Positions 8,019 through 15,886 of a stretch of DNA of 31,994 bases are shown here, piece by piece. Position 1 is the first letter of the stretch. Each line of letters starts with the position of its first letter. The position numbers and the translations under genes are program-made. The notes beneath the pieces were generated by a model that saw only the letters and a program-made list of their open reading frames with translations, made no database searches and was not told the origin of the DNA. The DNA is taken from positions 22,912 through 54,905 of the forward strand of contig DBWO01000007.1 in assembly GCA_002309055.1 (NCBI GenBank), in the 5' to 3' direction. The DNA comes from Ruminococcaceae bacterium UBA1236 (GTDB taxonomy: Bacteria > Bacillota > Clostridia > Oscillospirales > Acutalibacteraceae).

Positions 8019-8099
8019 CAAAAGATAATGTGCCGCGTAGTTTTATCTTAATCGCCCGGGGTGTAAACTTAAAGCACAAACAGAAAGGAGCTTTTCATT

Positions 8100-10484
8100 A
8101 TGCATCTCGGAAGTAAAATCGAAAATCTTAAAACGATGAGGGCCGCGGGCCTGCCCGTGCCGGAATTCACCGCCCTCCCGTTTGACTCTATCATTACGGA
8201 CACCGAAAAACTGCACGCCGAAATAGACACCACCCGGTATCTCAAATCAAATGTCAGGAGCCCTCTTCTCAAGGCGATTGTGCGCGAATACGCAAACCTC
8301 TCTTTCGAGGCGGACGATAAAGACGGCCTTTACGCCGTGCGCTCATCCTGCGGAGTTGAGGACGGCGCGGACCACAGCTTCGCCGGCCAGTTTGATACCT
8401 ACCTCAATGTGCCGGCAGACGAAATCAATGACCGCATCACGGACTGCCTCTGCTCGCTTTTCAATGAGAATGTAATAGAATATATGCTCAGAAACAAAAT
8501 GGATCTCCACTCGCTCGGCATGAACGTGCTTGTGCAGAAAATGGTTGATTCCGATGTTTCGGGCGTGCTTTTCACGGCGAATCCGCAGGGAATTCTCAAC
8601 GAGAGCGTGATTATCGCAGGCAGAGGTCTCGGCGAAAACGTGGTTTCGGACAGGATTGACACCACCGCCTACTACTACAACACAAGCGACAGGGTTTATT
8701 ACTACGAGGGCGCGGAGGATTTGCTGCCGCGCGATACGGTTGAGGAGCTTATTTCGCTCTCCGAAAAAATCTGCGAGCTTTTCGGGCCCTGCCTCGATAT
8801 TGAGTTTGCCGTAAAGGACGGCGTGTGCTTCATCCTTCAGGCGCGCCCCATCACAACGGTGAATGATAAACACCCGCTGATTTTTGACAACAGCAATATC
8901 GTTGAGAGCTACCCCGGGCTGAGTTTGCCGCTGACAGCTTCATTCGTGCACAGCGTGTATGAGGGCGTTTTCGGCAGCGCCGGCAGAAGGATTCTCAAAA
9001 ACGAGAAGGAGCTTAACAAACTCCGCCCCGTTTTCGGCAACACCGTGGGCTGCGCCAACGGCAGAATTTACTACAAAATAAGCAACTGGTACGAGATTAT
9101 CAACTGCCTGCCCTTCCGCAAAAAGTTTATGCCGATCTGGCAGGAACTTGTCGGAGTTAAATATAAGGACGCGTTTAAGCCCTCGGCCTCCGTTTCGCCT
9201 TTTTTCAGGGCGCAGATATGCTTTAACACCGTGAGGGAGCTTTTCGCCGCCCCGCGCAATATGAAAAAACTGCACGAAAAGTTTGACAGCATCAACCGCA
9301 AGGCTAAGGAAAAACTCAGCAGGGAAATGACACCCTCCGAAATATTTGAACTCTATGACCTGATAGAGAAAGAAATACTTTCCGACTGGGGCCTCACCCT
9401 TCTCAATGATATGTACGCGTTCCTCTTTACGGGCATTCTCAAGCACCGCCTCAGAAAGAAGATGCCGGAGAACGAATCCGCCGCGAACGCTTATATTTCG
9501 GGCATTACAAATATTGAGAGCATGCACCCCATTCGCGAGATGGTGAAGCTCGCCGCGGATAAGGATTCGCTCACCGGAGAGGAATTTGAGCGCCGCAAGG
9601 CAGAATACACCGAGCTTTTCGGCGACAGATGCCCCGAGGAATTAAAGCTGGAAACACCCACCTACCGCACCTGCCCGGAAATGCTCGATGAGAAAATCGA
9701 CGAGTACAGGCAGGATAAGGAAAAGCTCGCTTCAATGCAGGCGAATATGCAGGCGCAGGTGCCCCACATAGCAAAGGACCCCGTCACCGCGTTTCTCAGC
9801 CGCAGGGCGAGCGCGGGAATTATGCACCGTGAAAAATCGCGCCTTAACAGGAGCCGCATTTTCGGCCTCGTGCGTGAGGCGGTGCTCCGCCTGGGAGAAG
9901 CATACTGCGAAAGCGGAATCATTGAGGAGAAAAACGATGTGTTTTATCTCACGCTCGAAGAGCTCAGGACTCTCGCGGAAAAACCCGCCCCGATGAAGGA
10001 AACGGTGAGAAGCCGCAAGAAGCAGTATTCGCTCTACGCCCTCCTGCCCGCCTATTCGCGTATTGTGTTCAGCGATAAGGAGTTTGACAAGAATCACCGC
10101 TCGGTAGGCACCTGCGAAATCGTGACCGACAAGGACGAGCTCAGCGGCATACCCTGCTCCGACGGCGAGGTCACGGGCGAGGCGCTTGTGGTTGAAAACG
10201 TGAGAAGCGTGAAAAACGCGCGCGATAAAATCCTTGTGACAAAGATGACCGACCCCGGATGGGTCTTCCTGCTCGCGAGCGCGAAGGGAGTTATAAGCGA
10301 AAAGGGCTCCCTGCTCTCGCACACGGCGATAATTTCAAGGGAGCTCGGCATACCGGCGGTAGTCGGAGTTGAAAACCTGATGACCGCGATTAAAACGGGC
10401 GACATCGTGAGCCTCAACGGCTCAACGGGCGAAATAAAAATCGTGAAACGCAATGACCCCGCCCCCGAAAGCGCGATAGCGTGA
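8100..10484 (+). CDS. PEP-synthase-like phosphotransferase (PPDK N-domain plus swivelling His domain, Rph-type architecture)
   Basis: The 794-residue protein has an N-terminal ATP-grasp domain of the pyruvate phosphate dikinase type (~1-270). Its motifs include YAVRSSCGVEDGADHSFAGQ, VSGVLFTANP and DIEFAVKDGVCFILQARPI. A long mostly helical middle region follows (~280-690), then a C-terminal PEP-utiliser mobile domain with the phospho-carrier His741 in KGSLLSHTAIISRELGIPAV. The PEP/pyruvate-binding TIM barrel of true PEP synthase or PPDK is absent. This domain order is that of rifampin phosphotransferase (Rph) and a broader set of PEP-synthase-like proteins, in which ATP phosphorylates the His and the phosphate passes to an acceptor. 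The acceptor here cannot be told from the sequence. AAAGGAG precedes the ATG. It is divergent from the two-component operon and ends at a terminator. Confidence 0.85.
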   Translation: MHLGSKIENLKTMRAAGLPVPEFTALPFDSIITDTEKLHAEIDTTRYLKSNVRSPLLKAIVREYANLSFEADDKDGLYAVRSSCGVEDGADHSFAGQFDTYLNVPADEINDRITDCLCSLFNENVIEYMLRNKMDLHSLGMNVLVQKMVDSDVSGVLFTANPQGILNESVIIAGRGLGENVVSDRIDTTAYYYNTSDRVYYYEGAEDLLPRDTVEELISLSEKICELFGPCLDIEFAVKDGVCFILQARPITTVNDKHPLIFDNSNIVESYPGLSLPLTASFVHSVYEGVFGSAGRRILKNEKELNKLRPVFGNTVGCANGRIYYKISNWYEIINCLPFRKKFMPIWQELVGVKYKDAFKPSASVSPFFRAQICFNTVRELFAAPRNMKKLHEKFDSINRKAKEKLSREMTPSEIFELYDLIEKEILSDWGLTLLNDMYAFLFTGILKHRLRKKMPENESAANAYISGITNIESMHPIREMVKLAADKDSLTGEEFERRKAEYTELFGDRCPEELKLETPTYRTCPEMLDEKIDEYRQDKEKLASMQANMQAQVPHIAKDPVTAFLSRRASAGIMHREKSRLNRSRIFGLVREAVLRLGEAYCESGIIEEKNDVFYLTLEELRTLAEKPAPMKETVRSRKKQYSLYALLPAYSRIVFSDKEFDKNHRSVGTCEIVTDKDELSGIPCSDGEVTGEALVVENVRSVKNARDKILVTKMTDPGWVFLLASAKGVISEKGSLLSHTAIISRELGIPAVVGVENLMTAIKTGDIVSLNGSTGEIKIVKRNDPAPESAIA

Positions 10485-10506
10485 GAATAAATCCGCAGTT
10501 TATAAA

Positions 10507-10533
10507 AAAACCACCCGCATGACGGGTGGTTTT
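10507..10533. terminator. Bidirectional intrinsic terminator
   Basis: An 11-bp stem (A-run plus CCACCCG pairing with CGGGTGG plus T-run; loop 10518-10522) is flanked by A's on the left and T's on the right. It can therefore end transcription from both convergent genes, the Rph-like gene on the plus strand and the GH89 gene on the minus strand. Confidence 0.9.
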
Positions 10534-10557
10534 AATATATTTGTAAATAATTTATTC

Positions 10558-12669
10558 TTAAACAGACTCCGCGCATATAATTTTTTCGTATTTTTCCGCG
10601 AGGGATTTTGCGGTTTCGAGTGTGTCAAGGTCATTCGGCTTTTCGGGGTCGACGGTTGAGAGCCATTTTCTTTCAAACTCTGCGTAGCTTTTATAAAACG
10701 GACTTCCGAGGTAGATGTTACGCTCGCAATGCTGTTTTTTGGTCACGGTCGAAAACTTGCCGCGCTTCGGGAATTCGAGGGCGAGTTTCTCGAAGAAACT
10801 CTGCCAGCGTTTTGCGTAGTAAGTCTTTATGAGACCGCCCCACTCCTTCCAGGCGTAATCGTAATTCACCGTGGTTGCAAGCGGGCCCCAGACAGTGAGC
10901 TGTGTGAGCAGATTGAGCTCAAAGTTTTCTTTTTCCTTGTCGTTGAAGGCGGCCTCTCCCGCCTCTCTGAGATGTTCGTAGAGGGTGAGCTCGGGTCTTG
11001 TCTGAAGGAGCTCGTCGAGCTCGTCGCAGATTTTGAGGAAGGCGTTTGACGAGCGCTCGAATATTTTTACATCGCGCTTGTTGAAGCCTTCCATCGCGCT
11101 TTCGTAAAGCTCTGAGCAGCGGTTGCTGAGCACCTGCCTCGTGATGTCGCACACATCGTATCTGTAGCCGTCCGTGCAGGCGTTTTCCGCTTTGAGCAGG
11201 TTCTGAAGCGCGGAGAAAAGCACCTTGTTGTCGTATCTAATTTCCTTTACGTCATTCGGCGCGGTGTGGGTGTGCTCGGTGCACGGGCGCTGGCATATGA
11301 CGGAGCCCGTCTCTCTGCCCGTGCATTTTTCGCTGTAGCACGAGGCGTAAAGCGCTTTAACAGCGTCTTTAAGGCATTGCTCATCGCTGCCGTAGCGGCG
11401 GCGCGCGTAATCGTCAAGCCAGGCGTCAAGGTCAATTTTATCGCCCTCGGTTAGCATCTGAAACGCGAGGTCATAATACAGCGGATTCTGGAAAATTCCT
11501 TCGGGGAAAAGGCCCGTGCCCACGCAGTTTTCGGCTTTCACATCGAGATAAGCGTTATCCGCGAGCGCCTTTATGCTGCCGTGCAGCGTGTTTCTGTCGC
11601 CGAAGGAGTGAATGTTGCCCAGGATGAAATCGTGGCCGAAAAACTCATCGGTTTTTTCGTGCTTTGAGCCGTCGATGTCGAGCACAAGCAGGCGGCCTTT
11701 GGGCACGGCTCTGATTATCTGCTCGCGCAGCGACCAGCTCTGCATAACCCATACGGAGTCGGGGTCAAAGTCGCTGTACATATTGTCAATCGCCCTGCCC
11801 ACCTTGAAGAGGTAGTCTCTCGCTTTGATAACGGGTTCATTTTCGTGGAAGGGGTCGCAGGCGTAATAGTGAAACGCGCCGAAAAGCTGTTTCTGTTTTT
11901 CAAGCAGGGCCGTTCCGAATTTTCTGAAAACGGGGTCGGTCGGGTCAAGCTGATATGTCACCGGGAAGTTGCACCACGATTTTGCCATCGTGATGCGGAT
12001 TTTTTTGTAGAGGCGCGAAATGCTCTTGGGCACCATGCCGGAGAAGCCCTGCTGAATGGGCGTCATACCGAGCTCTACCTCTCTGTCGATTATCTGCTTG
12101 CCGAGCTTCGCGCGGCTCTCGATGTATTTTACATCCGCAAGGCTGAAAAACGAGTCAAAATTCGTCATCAGCTGCCAGGGCCAGTAGGCGGGGCCGCTCA
12201 AGAATGAGAGGGCGCCTTTTTCGCTGTAGGTAAAGTCCCTCATGGTGTAGTACCACACGGCTTCGCTGCCCACAACGGAGAGCGGCATATTGATGCCGTT
12301 CATCGCCATGAAATCAATCTCTTTCTCCCACTTGTCCCATTTCCAGAAGGCGGCGGAATAGCCGAGCGTGCAGTAGTTGAGATAAGCTCTCTTCTGCTGA
12401 GGGATAACCTTGGTTATATGCCCTTCAAATAGGGGGGCTTCGCTCACTGAGATTTCGGTGTTGCCGCAGTGAGAGAGGTTCACTCCGCAGTATTTTTTAA
12501 GATAGGCATAGTAGCCCATTGCCATACTGATTTTGCAGTCCCCGCAGACAACTATTTTTCCGTTTTCGCAAAAAACATCATATGTGTTTTTGCCCTGCGC
12601 GGGCTCAATTTCGCGCAGTTCAAACATATCTGCGATTTCGGGAGTGTTTCTTCTTATGAGGTTTTCCAA
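10558..12669 (-). CDS. Alpha-N-acetylglucosaminidase, glycoside hydrolase family 89, apparently cytoplasmic
   Basis: This retaining glycosidase removes terminal alpha-linked GlcNAc, as human NAGLU does from heparan sulfate and bacterial GH89 does from mucin-type caps. The conserved block LNYCTLGYSAAFWKWDKWEKEIDFMAMNG is at ~97-125 (given here only as its two ends, LNYCTLGYS and EIDFMAMNG). Glu276 in CDPFHEN and Glu390 in FPEGIFQNP correspond to the two catalytic Glu of human NAGLU (E316 and E446, from memory). The start is the TTG at 12669, 7 nt after AGGAGG; an upstream ATG at 12699 lies before that site and is unlikely. The 703-residue protein has no signal peptide, no carbohydrate-binding module and no sortase motif, so it should act inside the cell on imported small glycans. 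Confidence 0.93.
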   Translation of the reverse strand: MENLIRRNTPEIADMFELREIEPAQGKNTYDVFCENGKIVVCGDCKISMAMGYYAYLKKYCGVNLSHCGNTEISVSEAPLFEGHITKVIPQQKRAYLNYCTLGYSAAFWKWDKWEKEIDFMAMNGINMPLSVVGSEAVWYYTMRDFTYSEKGALSFLSGPAYWPWQLMTNFDSFFSLADVKYIESRAKLGKQIIDREVELGMTPIQQGFSGMVPKSISRLYKKIRITMAKSWCNFPVTYQLDPTDPVFRKFGTALLEKQKQLFGAFHYYACDPFHENEPVIKARDYLFKVGRAIDNMYSDFDPDSVWVMQSWSLREQIIRAVPKGRLLVLDIDGSKHEKTDEFFGHDFILGNIHSFGDRNTLHGSIKALADNAYLDVKAENCVGTGLFPEGIFQNPLYYDLAFQMLTEGDKIDLDAWLDDYARRRYGSDEQCLKDAVKALYASCYSEKCTGRETGSVICQRPCTEHTHTAPNDVKEIRYDNKVLFSALQNLLKAENACTDGYRYDVCDITRQVLSNRCSELYESAMEGFNKRDVKIFERSSNAFLKICDELDELLQTRPELTLYEHLREAGEAAFNDKEKENFELNLLTQLTVWGPLATTVNYDYAWKEWGGLIKTYYAKRWQSFFEKLALEFPKRGKFSTVTKKQHCERNIYLGSPFYKSYAEFERKWLSTVDPEKPNDLDTLETAKSLAEKYEKIICAESV

Positions 12670-12699
12670 TGCAAAACCTCCTTTCGGAAATGTCACCAT

Positions 12700-12728
12700 A
12701 TTATAACTTATTGCCCCGTCAATAGCAA
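12700..12728 (-). promoter_or_regulatory. Candidate sigma-A promoter for the GH89 gene
   Basis: On the minus strand TTGCTA (12723-12728) and a perfect TATAAT (12700-12705) are 17 nt apart, placing the transcript start about 24 nt before the TTG start codon, just ahead of the AGGAGG site. A TTGACG in the same stretch is too close to the -10 to be the -35. Confidence 0.65.
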
Positions 12729-12759
12729 GGAATATGTGAATTTTTTTGTCTGTTTTTGA

Positions 12760-12771
12760 TAAAGTACTTTA
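12760..12771. promoter_or_regulatory. Perfect 12-bp palindrome TAAAGTACTTTA in the divergent GH89/pyrH promoter region
   Basis: The sequence TAAAGTACTTTA is fully self-complementary. It overlaps the -35 hexamer (12768-12773) of the pyrH operon promoter and lies about 32 nt upstream of the -35 of the GH89 promoter. That position suits a repressor or dual regulator site. No regulator gene is adjacent, so its use is unknown. Confidence 0.35.
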
Positions 12772-12796
12772 CATAAATGCCGAAATAATATAAAAT
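12768..12796 (+). promoter_or_regulatory. Sigma-A promoter of the pyrH-polC operon
   Basis: TTTACA (12768-12773) and TAAAAT (12791-12796) are separated by exactly 17 nt. Transcription should start near 12803, giving a leader of roughly 48 nt before the pyrH ATG. Confidence 0.7.
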
Positions 12797-12811
12797 AATA
12801 CGGAATGACAG

Positions 12812-12828
12812 CCGGGCCGAGGGTCCGG
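12812..12828 (+). promoter_or_regulatory. Leader hairpin before the pyrH ribosome binding site
   Basis: CCGGGCC (12812-12818) can pair with GGTCCGG (12822-12828) through a 3-nt loop, with one G-U pair. It stands just before the CGGAGG ribosome binding site of pyrH. There is no T-run, so it is not a terminator; it may stabilise the transcript or affect translation. Confidence 0.4.
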
Positions 12829-12850
12829 AGAGAAACGGAGGTCGGTTAAC

Positions 12851-13555
12851 ATGCAGCCGGTATTTAAGCGCATTCTGCTCAAGGTCAGCGGCGAGGTGCT
12901 CGCCGGAGAAAAGGGCACGGGCTACGATTACGACATAGTAAAGAGCGTATGCGAAAAAATAAAGGCGCTCTCCGACGCGGGAGTGCAGGTAGGCATAGTA
13001 GTAGGCGGCGGCAACTTCTGGAGAGGCAGAAGCAGCGGCGAGATGGACAGGACCAAAGCGGACCATATGGGTATGCTCGCAACGGTCATGAACGCCATTA
13101 TGCTTCAGGATACCCTCATGCAGATGGGCGTTGACGCGAGAGTGCTTACCGCGGTCAATGTGGAGCCCTTCGCGGAATACTACATGAAGGACAGAGCCGT
13201 GAGATACCTCAGCGAAGGCAAGGTCTGCATCTTCGGCGCGGGCACGGGCAACCCCATGTTCTCAACCGACAGCGGTGCTGCTCTCAGGGCGGTTGAAACC
13301 GGCGCGGACGTAATACTCAAGGCCACAAATGTGGACGGCGTTTACGACAAGGACCCCAACAAGTTTGCCGATGCCGTCAAATACGACACGCTCACGCTCG
13401 ACGAGGCGGTCGAAAAGAATCTCAAGGTTATGGACGCGGCGGCTTTCTCAATCTGCCGTGAAAACAATATGAAAATTCTCGTTTTCAATCTCAACGATTT
13501 TGACAACATCATCAGAGCCGTCGAGGGTGAAAACATAGGCACATTAGTCAGCTGA
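12851..13555 (+). CDS. pyrH: UMP kinase
   Basis: This amino-acid-kinase-fold enzyme phosphorylates UMP to UDP in pyrimidine nucleotide synthesis and is a hexamer in bacteria. At 234 residues it is of normal length. Visible motifs are the N-terminal RILLKVSGEVL, the glycine-rich GIVVGGGNFWRG, the UMP-binding MGMLATVMNAIMLQD and FGAGTGNPMFSTDS, and the ATP-side KATNVDGVYDKDP. The ATG has GGAGG upstream. In many Firmicutes rpsB and tsf precede pyrH; here they do not, and the gene has its own promoter behind a GH89 gene. It is followed by frr after 17 nt, so translation and nucleotide supply are tied in one transcript. Confidence 0.98.
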   Translation: MQPVFKRILLKVSGEVLAGEKGTGYDYDIVKSVCEKIKALSDAGVQVGIVVGGGNFWRGRSSGEMDRTKADHMGMLATVMNAIMLQDTLMQMGVDARVLTAVNVEPFAEYYMKDRAVRYLSEGKVCIFGAGTGNPMFSTDSGAALRAVETGADVILKATNVDGVYDKDPNKFADAVKYDTLTLDEAVEKNLKVMDAAAFSICRENNMKILVFNLNDFDNIIRAVEGENIGTLVS

Positions 13556-13572
13556 TTAAAAGGAGGATAAAT

Positions 13573-14133
13573 ATGGATCTCGATACCTTATTCACAACCA
13601 CAGAAGAAAAGATGGAAAAAACACAGTCAATCCTTAACGCCGATTATTCTCAGCTCAGAGCGGGCAGGGCAAACGCCGCCGTGCTTGACAAGATAAGAGT
13701 TGACTATTACGGCACACCCACCCCCATCAACCAGATGGCTCAGGTATCCGTGGCGGAGGCGAGAATTCTCAACATCCAGCCCTGGGACAAGAGCACCATC
13801 GGCGCTATCGAAAAGGCCATACTTGCCTCCGATATCGGCATCAACCCCCAGAATGACGGCAACACCATCCGCCTCATCTTCCCCGCTCTCACAGAGGAGC
13901 GCCGTAAAGAGCTGAGTAAGGATGTCCGCAAGATGGCGGAGGATTCCAGAGTTGCCATCCGCTCCATCAGAAGAGACGCTATTGAAAAGGCGAAGAAGAT
14001 GGAGAAGGCCTCCGAGATAACCGAGGATGACCTTAAGGATGCCGAAAAAGAGATACAGGATATGACCGACAAGGCCATCAAGAACATTGACAAGACAGCG
14101 GACGAAAAAGAGAAGGAAATAATGACCCTTTAA
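13573..14133 (+). CDS. frr: Ribosome recycling factor
   Basis: RRF splits post-termination ribosomes together with EF-G. The 186-residue length is typical. Characteristic features are the N-terminal helix TTEEKMEKTQSIL, LRAGRANAAVLDKIRVDYYG, the loop TPINQMAQVSVAEAR, and the long C-terminal helices with AEDSRVAIRSIRRDA. A strong AAAAGGAGG site precedes the ATG. A strong terminator-like hairpin begins about 10 nt after the stop, which could set frr and pyrH levels apart from the lipid genes downstream. Confidence 0.98.
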   Translation: MDLDTLFTTTEEKMEKTQSILNADYSQLRAGRANAAVLDKIRVDYYGTPTPINQMAQVSVAEARILNIQPWDKSTIGAIEKAILASDIGINPQNDGNTIRLIFPALTEERRKELSKDVRKMAEDSRVAIRSIRRDAIEKAKKMEKASEITEDDLKDAEKEIQDMTDKAIKNIDKTADEKEKEIMTL

Positions 14134-14142
14134 TCACAGCAT

Positions 14143-14179
14143 CCCGCCGCGGTCAGTTATCCTGCGGCGGGTGTTTTTT
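14143..14179 (+). terminator. Intrinsic terminator or attenuator between frr and uppS
   Basis: CCCGCCGC (14143-14150) pairs perfectly with GCGGCGGG (14164-14171), and the hairpin is followed by TGTTTTTT (14172-14179). The 13-nt loop can pair further through GG and CC. This meets the usual criteria for an intrinsic terminator, although it lies only about 10 nt upstream of the uppS start codon inside what otherwise looks like one operon. Partial read-through is the simplest reading. Confidence 0.75.
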
Positions 14180-14189
14180 CGGAGAAATT

Positions 14190-14921
14190 ATGACGCAGGA
14201 AGAGAAACAGGGCATAGTGCTCCCGAGGCACATAGGCATAATTATGGACGGCAACGGCAGATGGGCGAAGAGCAGAGGGCTCGAGCGCTCGGAGGGCCAC
14301 AAAGCCGGCGCTAACGCCTTCCGCACGATATGCAATTACGGAGCGGACCTCGGAATAGAATATATGACCTTTTACGCATTCTCCACCGAAAACTGGAAGC
14401 GCCCGCCCAAAGAGGTGAGGGCCATAATGAAGCTTTTCAGGGATTATCTTGACGAAGCGAATTCCAGAGAGTCGGAGAATGAGAAGAGAGGTCTCAGATT
14501 TCATCTTATAGGCGAAAAGAGCGGGCTCCCGTCCGACATAGTCAGCAGGATGGAAAAGCTCGAGCGCGGCACCGCCGACAAAAAGGTGATGACCGTTAAC
14601 CTGGCCATAAACTACGGGGGAAGAGATGAGATCCTTCACTCGGTGAAGGAAATTGCGAAAGAAATAAAGAGCGGAAAAATGAATCCCGGCAGCATTACCG
14701 AGGATGACATTTCATCCCGCCTTTTCACAGCGGGTCAGCCGGACCCCGACCTTATCATAAGGCCGAGCGGCGAATACCGGCTCTCAAACTTTATGATATG
14801 GCAGGCGGCATATTCGGAATTCTGGTATTCCGATATAATGTGGCCCGATTTTACCCCCGACGACCTTGACAGGGCAATACTTGACTATTGCCGCAGAAAC
14901 AGGCGTTACGGCGGGGTATAA
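14190..14921 (+). CDS. uppS: Isoprenyl transferase, undecaprenyl diphosphate synthase
   Basis: A cis-prenyltransferase that extends farnesyl diphosphate with isopentenyl diphosphate to make the lipid carrier of peptidoglycan synthesis. At 243 residues it has normal length. The diphosphate-binding signature HIGIIMDGNGRWAK contains the catalytic Asp20; other blocks are GHKAGA, YAFSTENWKRP, AINYGGRDEI and the C-terminal PDPDLIIRPSGEYRLSNFM with QAAYSEFW. The ribosome binding site (CGGAGA) lies just 3' of a terminator hairpin's T-run. It is followed after 23 nt by cdsA. Confidence 0.97.
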   Translation: MTQEEKQGIVLPRHIGIIMDGNGRWAKSRGLERSEGHKAGANAFRTICNYGADLGIEYMTFYAFSTENWKRPPKEVRAIMKLFRDYLDEANSRESENEKRGLRFHLIGEKSGLPSDIVSRMEKLERGTADKKVMTVNLAINYGGRDEILHSVKEIAKEIKSGKMNPGSITEDDISSRLFTAGQPDPDLIIRPSGEYRLSNFMIWQAAYSEFWYSDIMWPDFTPDDLDRAILDYCRRNRRYGGV

Positions 14922-14944
14922 AAACAGACAAGGAAGTAACAATT

Positions 14945-15814
14945 ATGCTTGTAAGAGTAATAGTCGGCGTTGTATGCGCCATTTTTGCCATAGGCCTGCT
15001 CGTTGGGATAGGCTACGGCTACGGGGCGTTTGTGAGCATAGTGATAGCCCTTTTCAGCGCGCTCTGCGTGCACGAAATCATGGGCGTGTCACAGTGCAAA
15101 AACAAGATTATGACAAGGGTGAATATGATTTTTGCCGCTTGCGTGCCCCTCTATATCGGCTTTGACCTTGAGAGATACATCAAGGTTGCGCCCGGCGTTA
15201 TCACGGGCATCTATGTGCTCGCCGTGCTCATAATACTGCTCAAGTGTTATGATTACACCAAGTTTGAAAACGCCGCGATGGGTCTTTTCGCTTCAATCGC
15301 GATACCTGTTTCCGCCTCGTGCCTTACTTTCACCTACGAGTTTATGGATAAATACCCCTCGGTTTACAGCAAATCGAGCGAGGTTTTCGTGATACTCACG
15401 GCAATGTTCTGCGCGTGGCTTTGCGACACATTCGCCCTCTTCTCGGGCATGGCGTTCGGAAAGCATAAGCTCGCCCCCAACATCAGCCCCAAGAAAACCG
15501 TTGAGGGCGCGATAGGCGGCGTTGTGGGCACCACAGTTTCGTCGCTCATTTCCTGGGCGATATTCAACAAATGGTTTTTCCACTTCGACACAATCAAATG
15601 GTGGATGGTGCTCATCTTTGTGCCCGTTATCTGCATAATGGGTATGTGCGGCGATCTTGCCGCCTCCGTCATCAAGAGGAATTTCGGCGTGAAGGATTAC
15701 GGCACGCTCTTCCCCGAGCACGGCGGCGCTATGGACAGAATAGATTCCTATCTTTTCTCCATGCCGGCAACATATATCATCGTAAGGCTTATGACGGAAG
15801 CATTTGTTAAATAA
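14945..15814 (+). CDS. cdsA: Phosphatidate cytidylyltransferase
   Basis: This integral membrane enzyme makes CDP-diacylglycerol from phosphatidate and CTP, the branch point of phospholipid synthesis. The start at 14945 (MLVRVIVGVV) has AAGGA upstream; an earlier ATG at 14888 lies inside uppS and adds a charged non-family stretch. The 289 residues carry multiple hydrophobic segments. The family signature is clear: PNISPKKTVEGA, and near the C-terminus SVIKRNFGVKDYGTLFPEHG followed by GAMDRID. It belongs to the same transcript as uppS and dxr. A hairpin with a short T-run follows the stop codon. Confidence 0.96.
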   Translation: MLVRVIVGVVCAIFAIGLLVGIGYGYGAFVSIVIALFSALCVHEIMGVSQCKNKIMTRVNMIFAACVPLYIGFDLERYIKVAPGVITGIYVLAVLIILLKCYDYTKFENAAMGLFASIAIPVSASCLTFTYEFMDKYPSVYSKSSEVFVILTAMFCAWLCDTFALFSGMAFGKHKLAPNISPKKTVEGAIGGVVGTTVSSLISWAIFNKWFFHFDTIKWWMVLIFVPVICIMGMCGDLAASVIKRNFGVKDYGTLFPEHGGAMDRIDSYLFSMPATYIIVRLMTEAFVK

Positions 15815-15825
15815 CAGAAGGAATT

Positions 15826-15854
15826 GCAGAGAACGGATGCGGGCTCTGCTTTTT
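15826..15854 (+). terminator. Weak terminator-like hairpin between cdsA and dxr
   Basis: GCAGAG (15826-15831) pairs with CTCTGC (15844-15849) across a 12-nt loop and is followed by five T's. The stem is short, so it would act at most as a partial attenuator within the operon. Confidence 0.45.
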
Positions 15855-15886
15855 CCGATTTACAGTGACAAGAGGAAGTATAAAGA

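Noticed and set aside
7899..8099. Rifamycin-associated element upstream of the Rph-like gene
   Set aside because: No inverted repeat of the reported RAE type is seen; only the TTAAG repeat is present.
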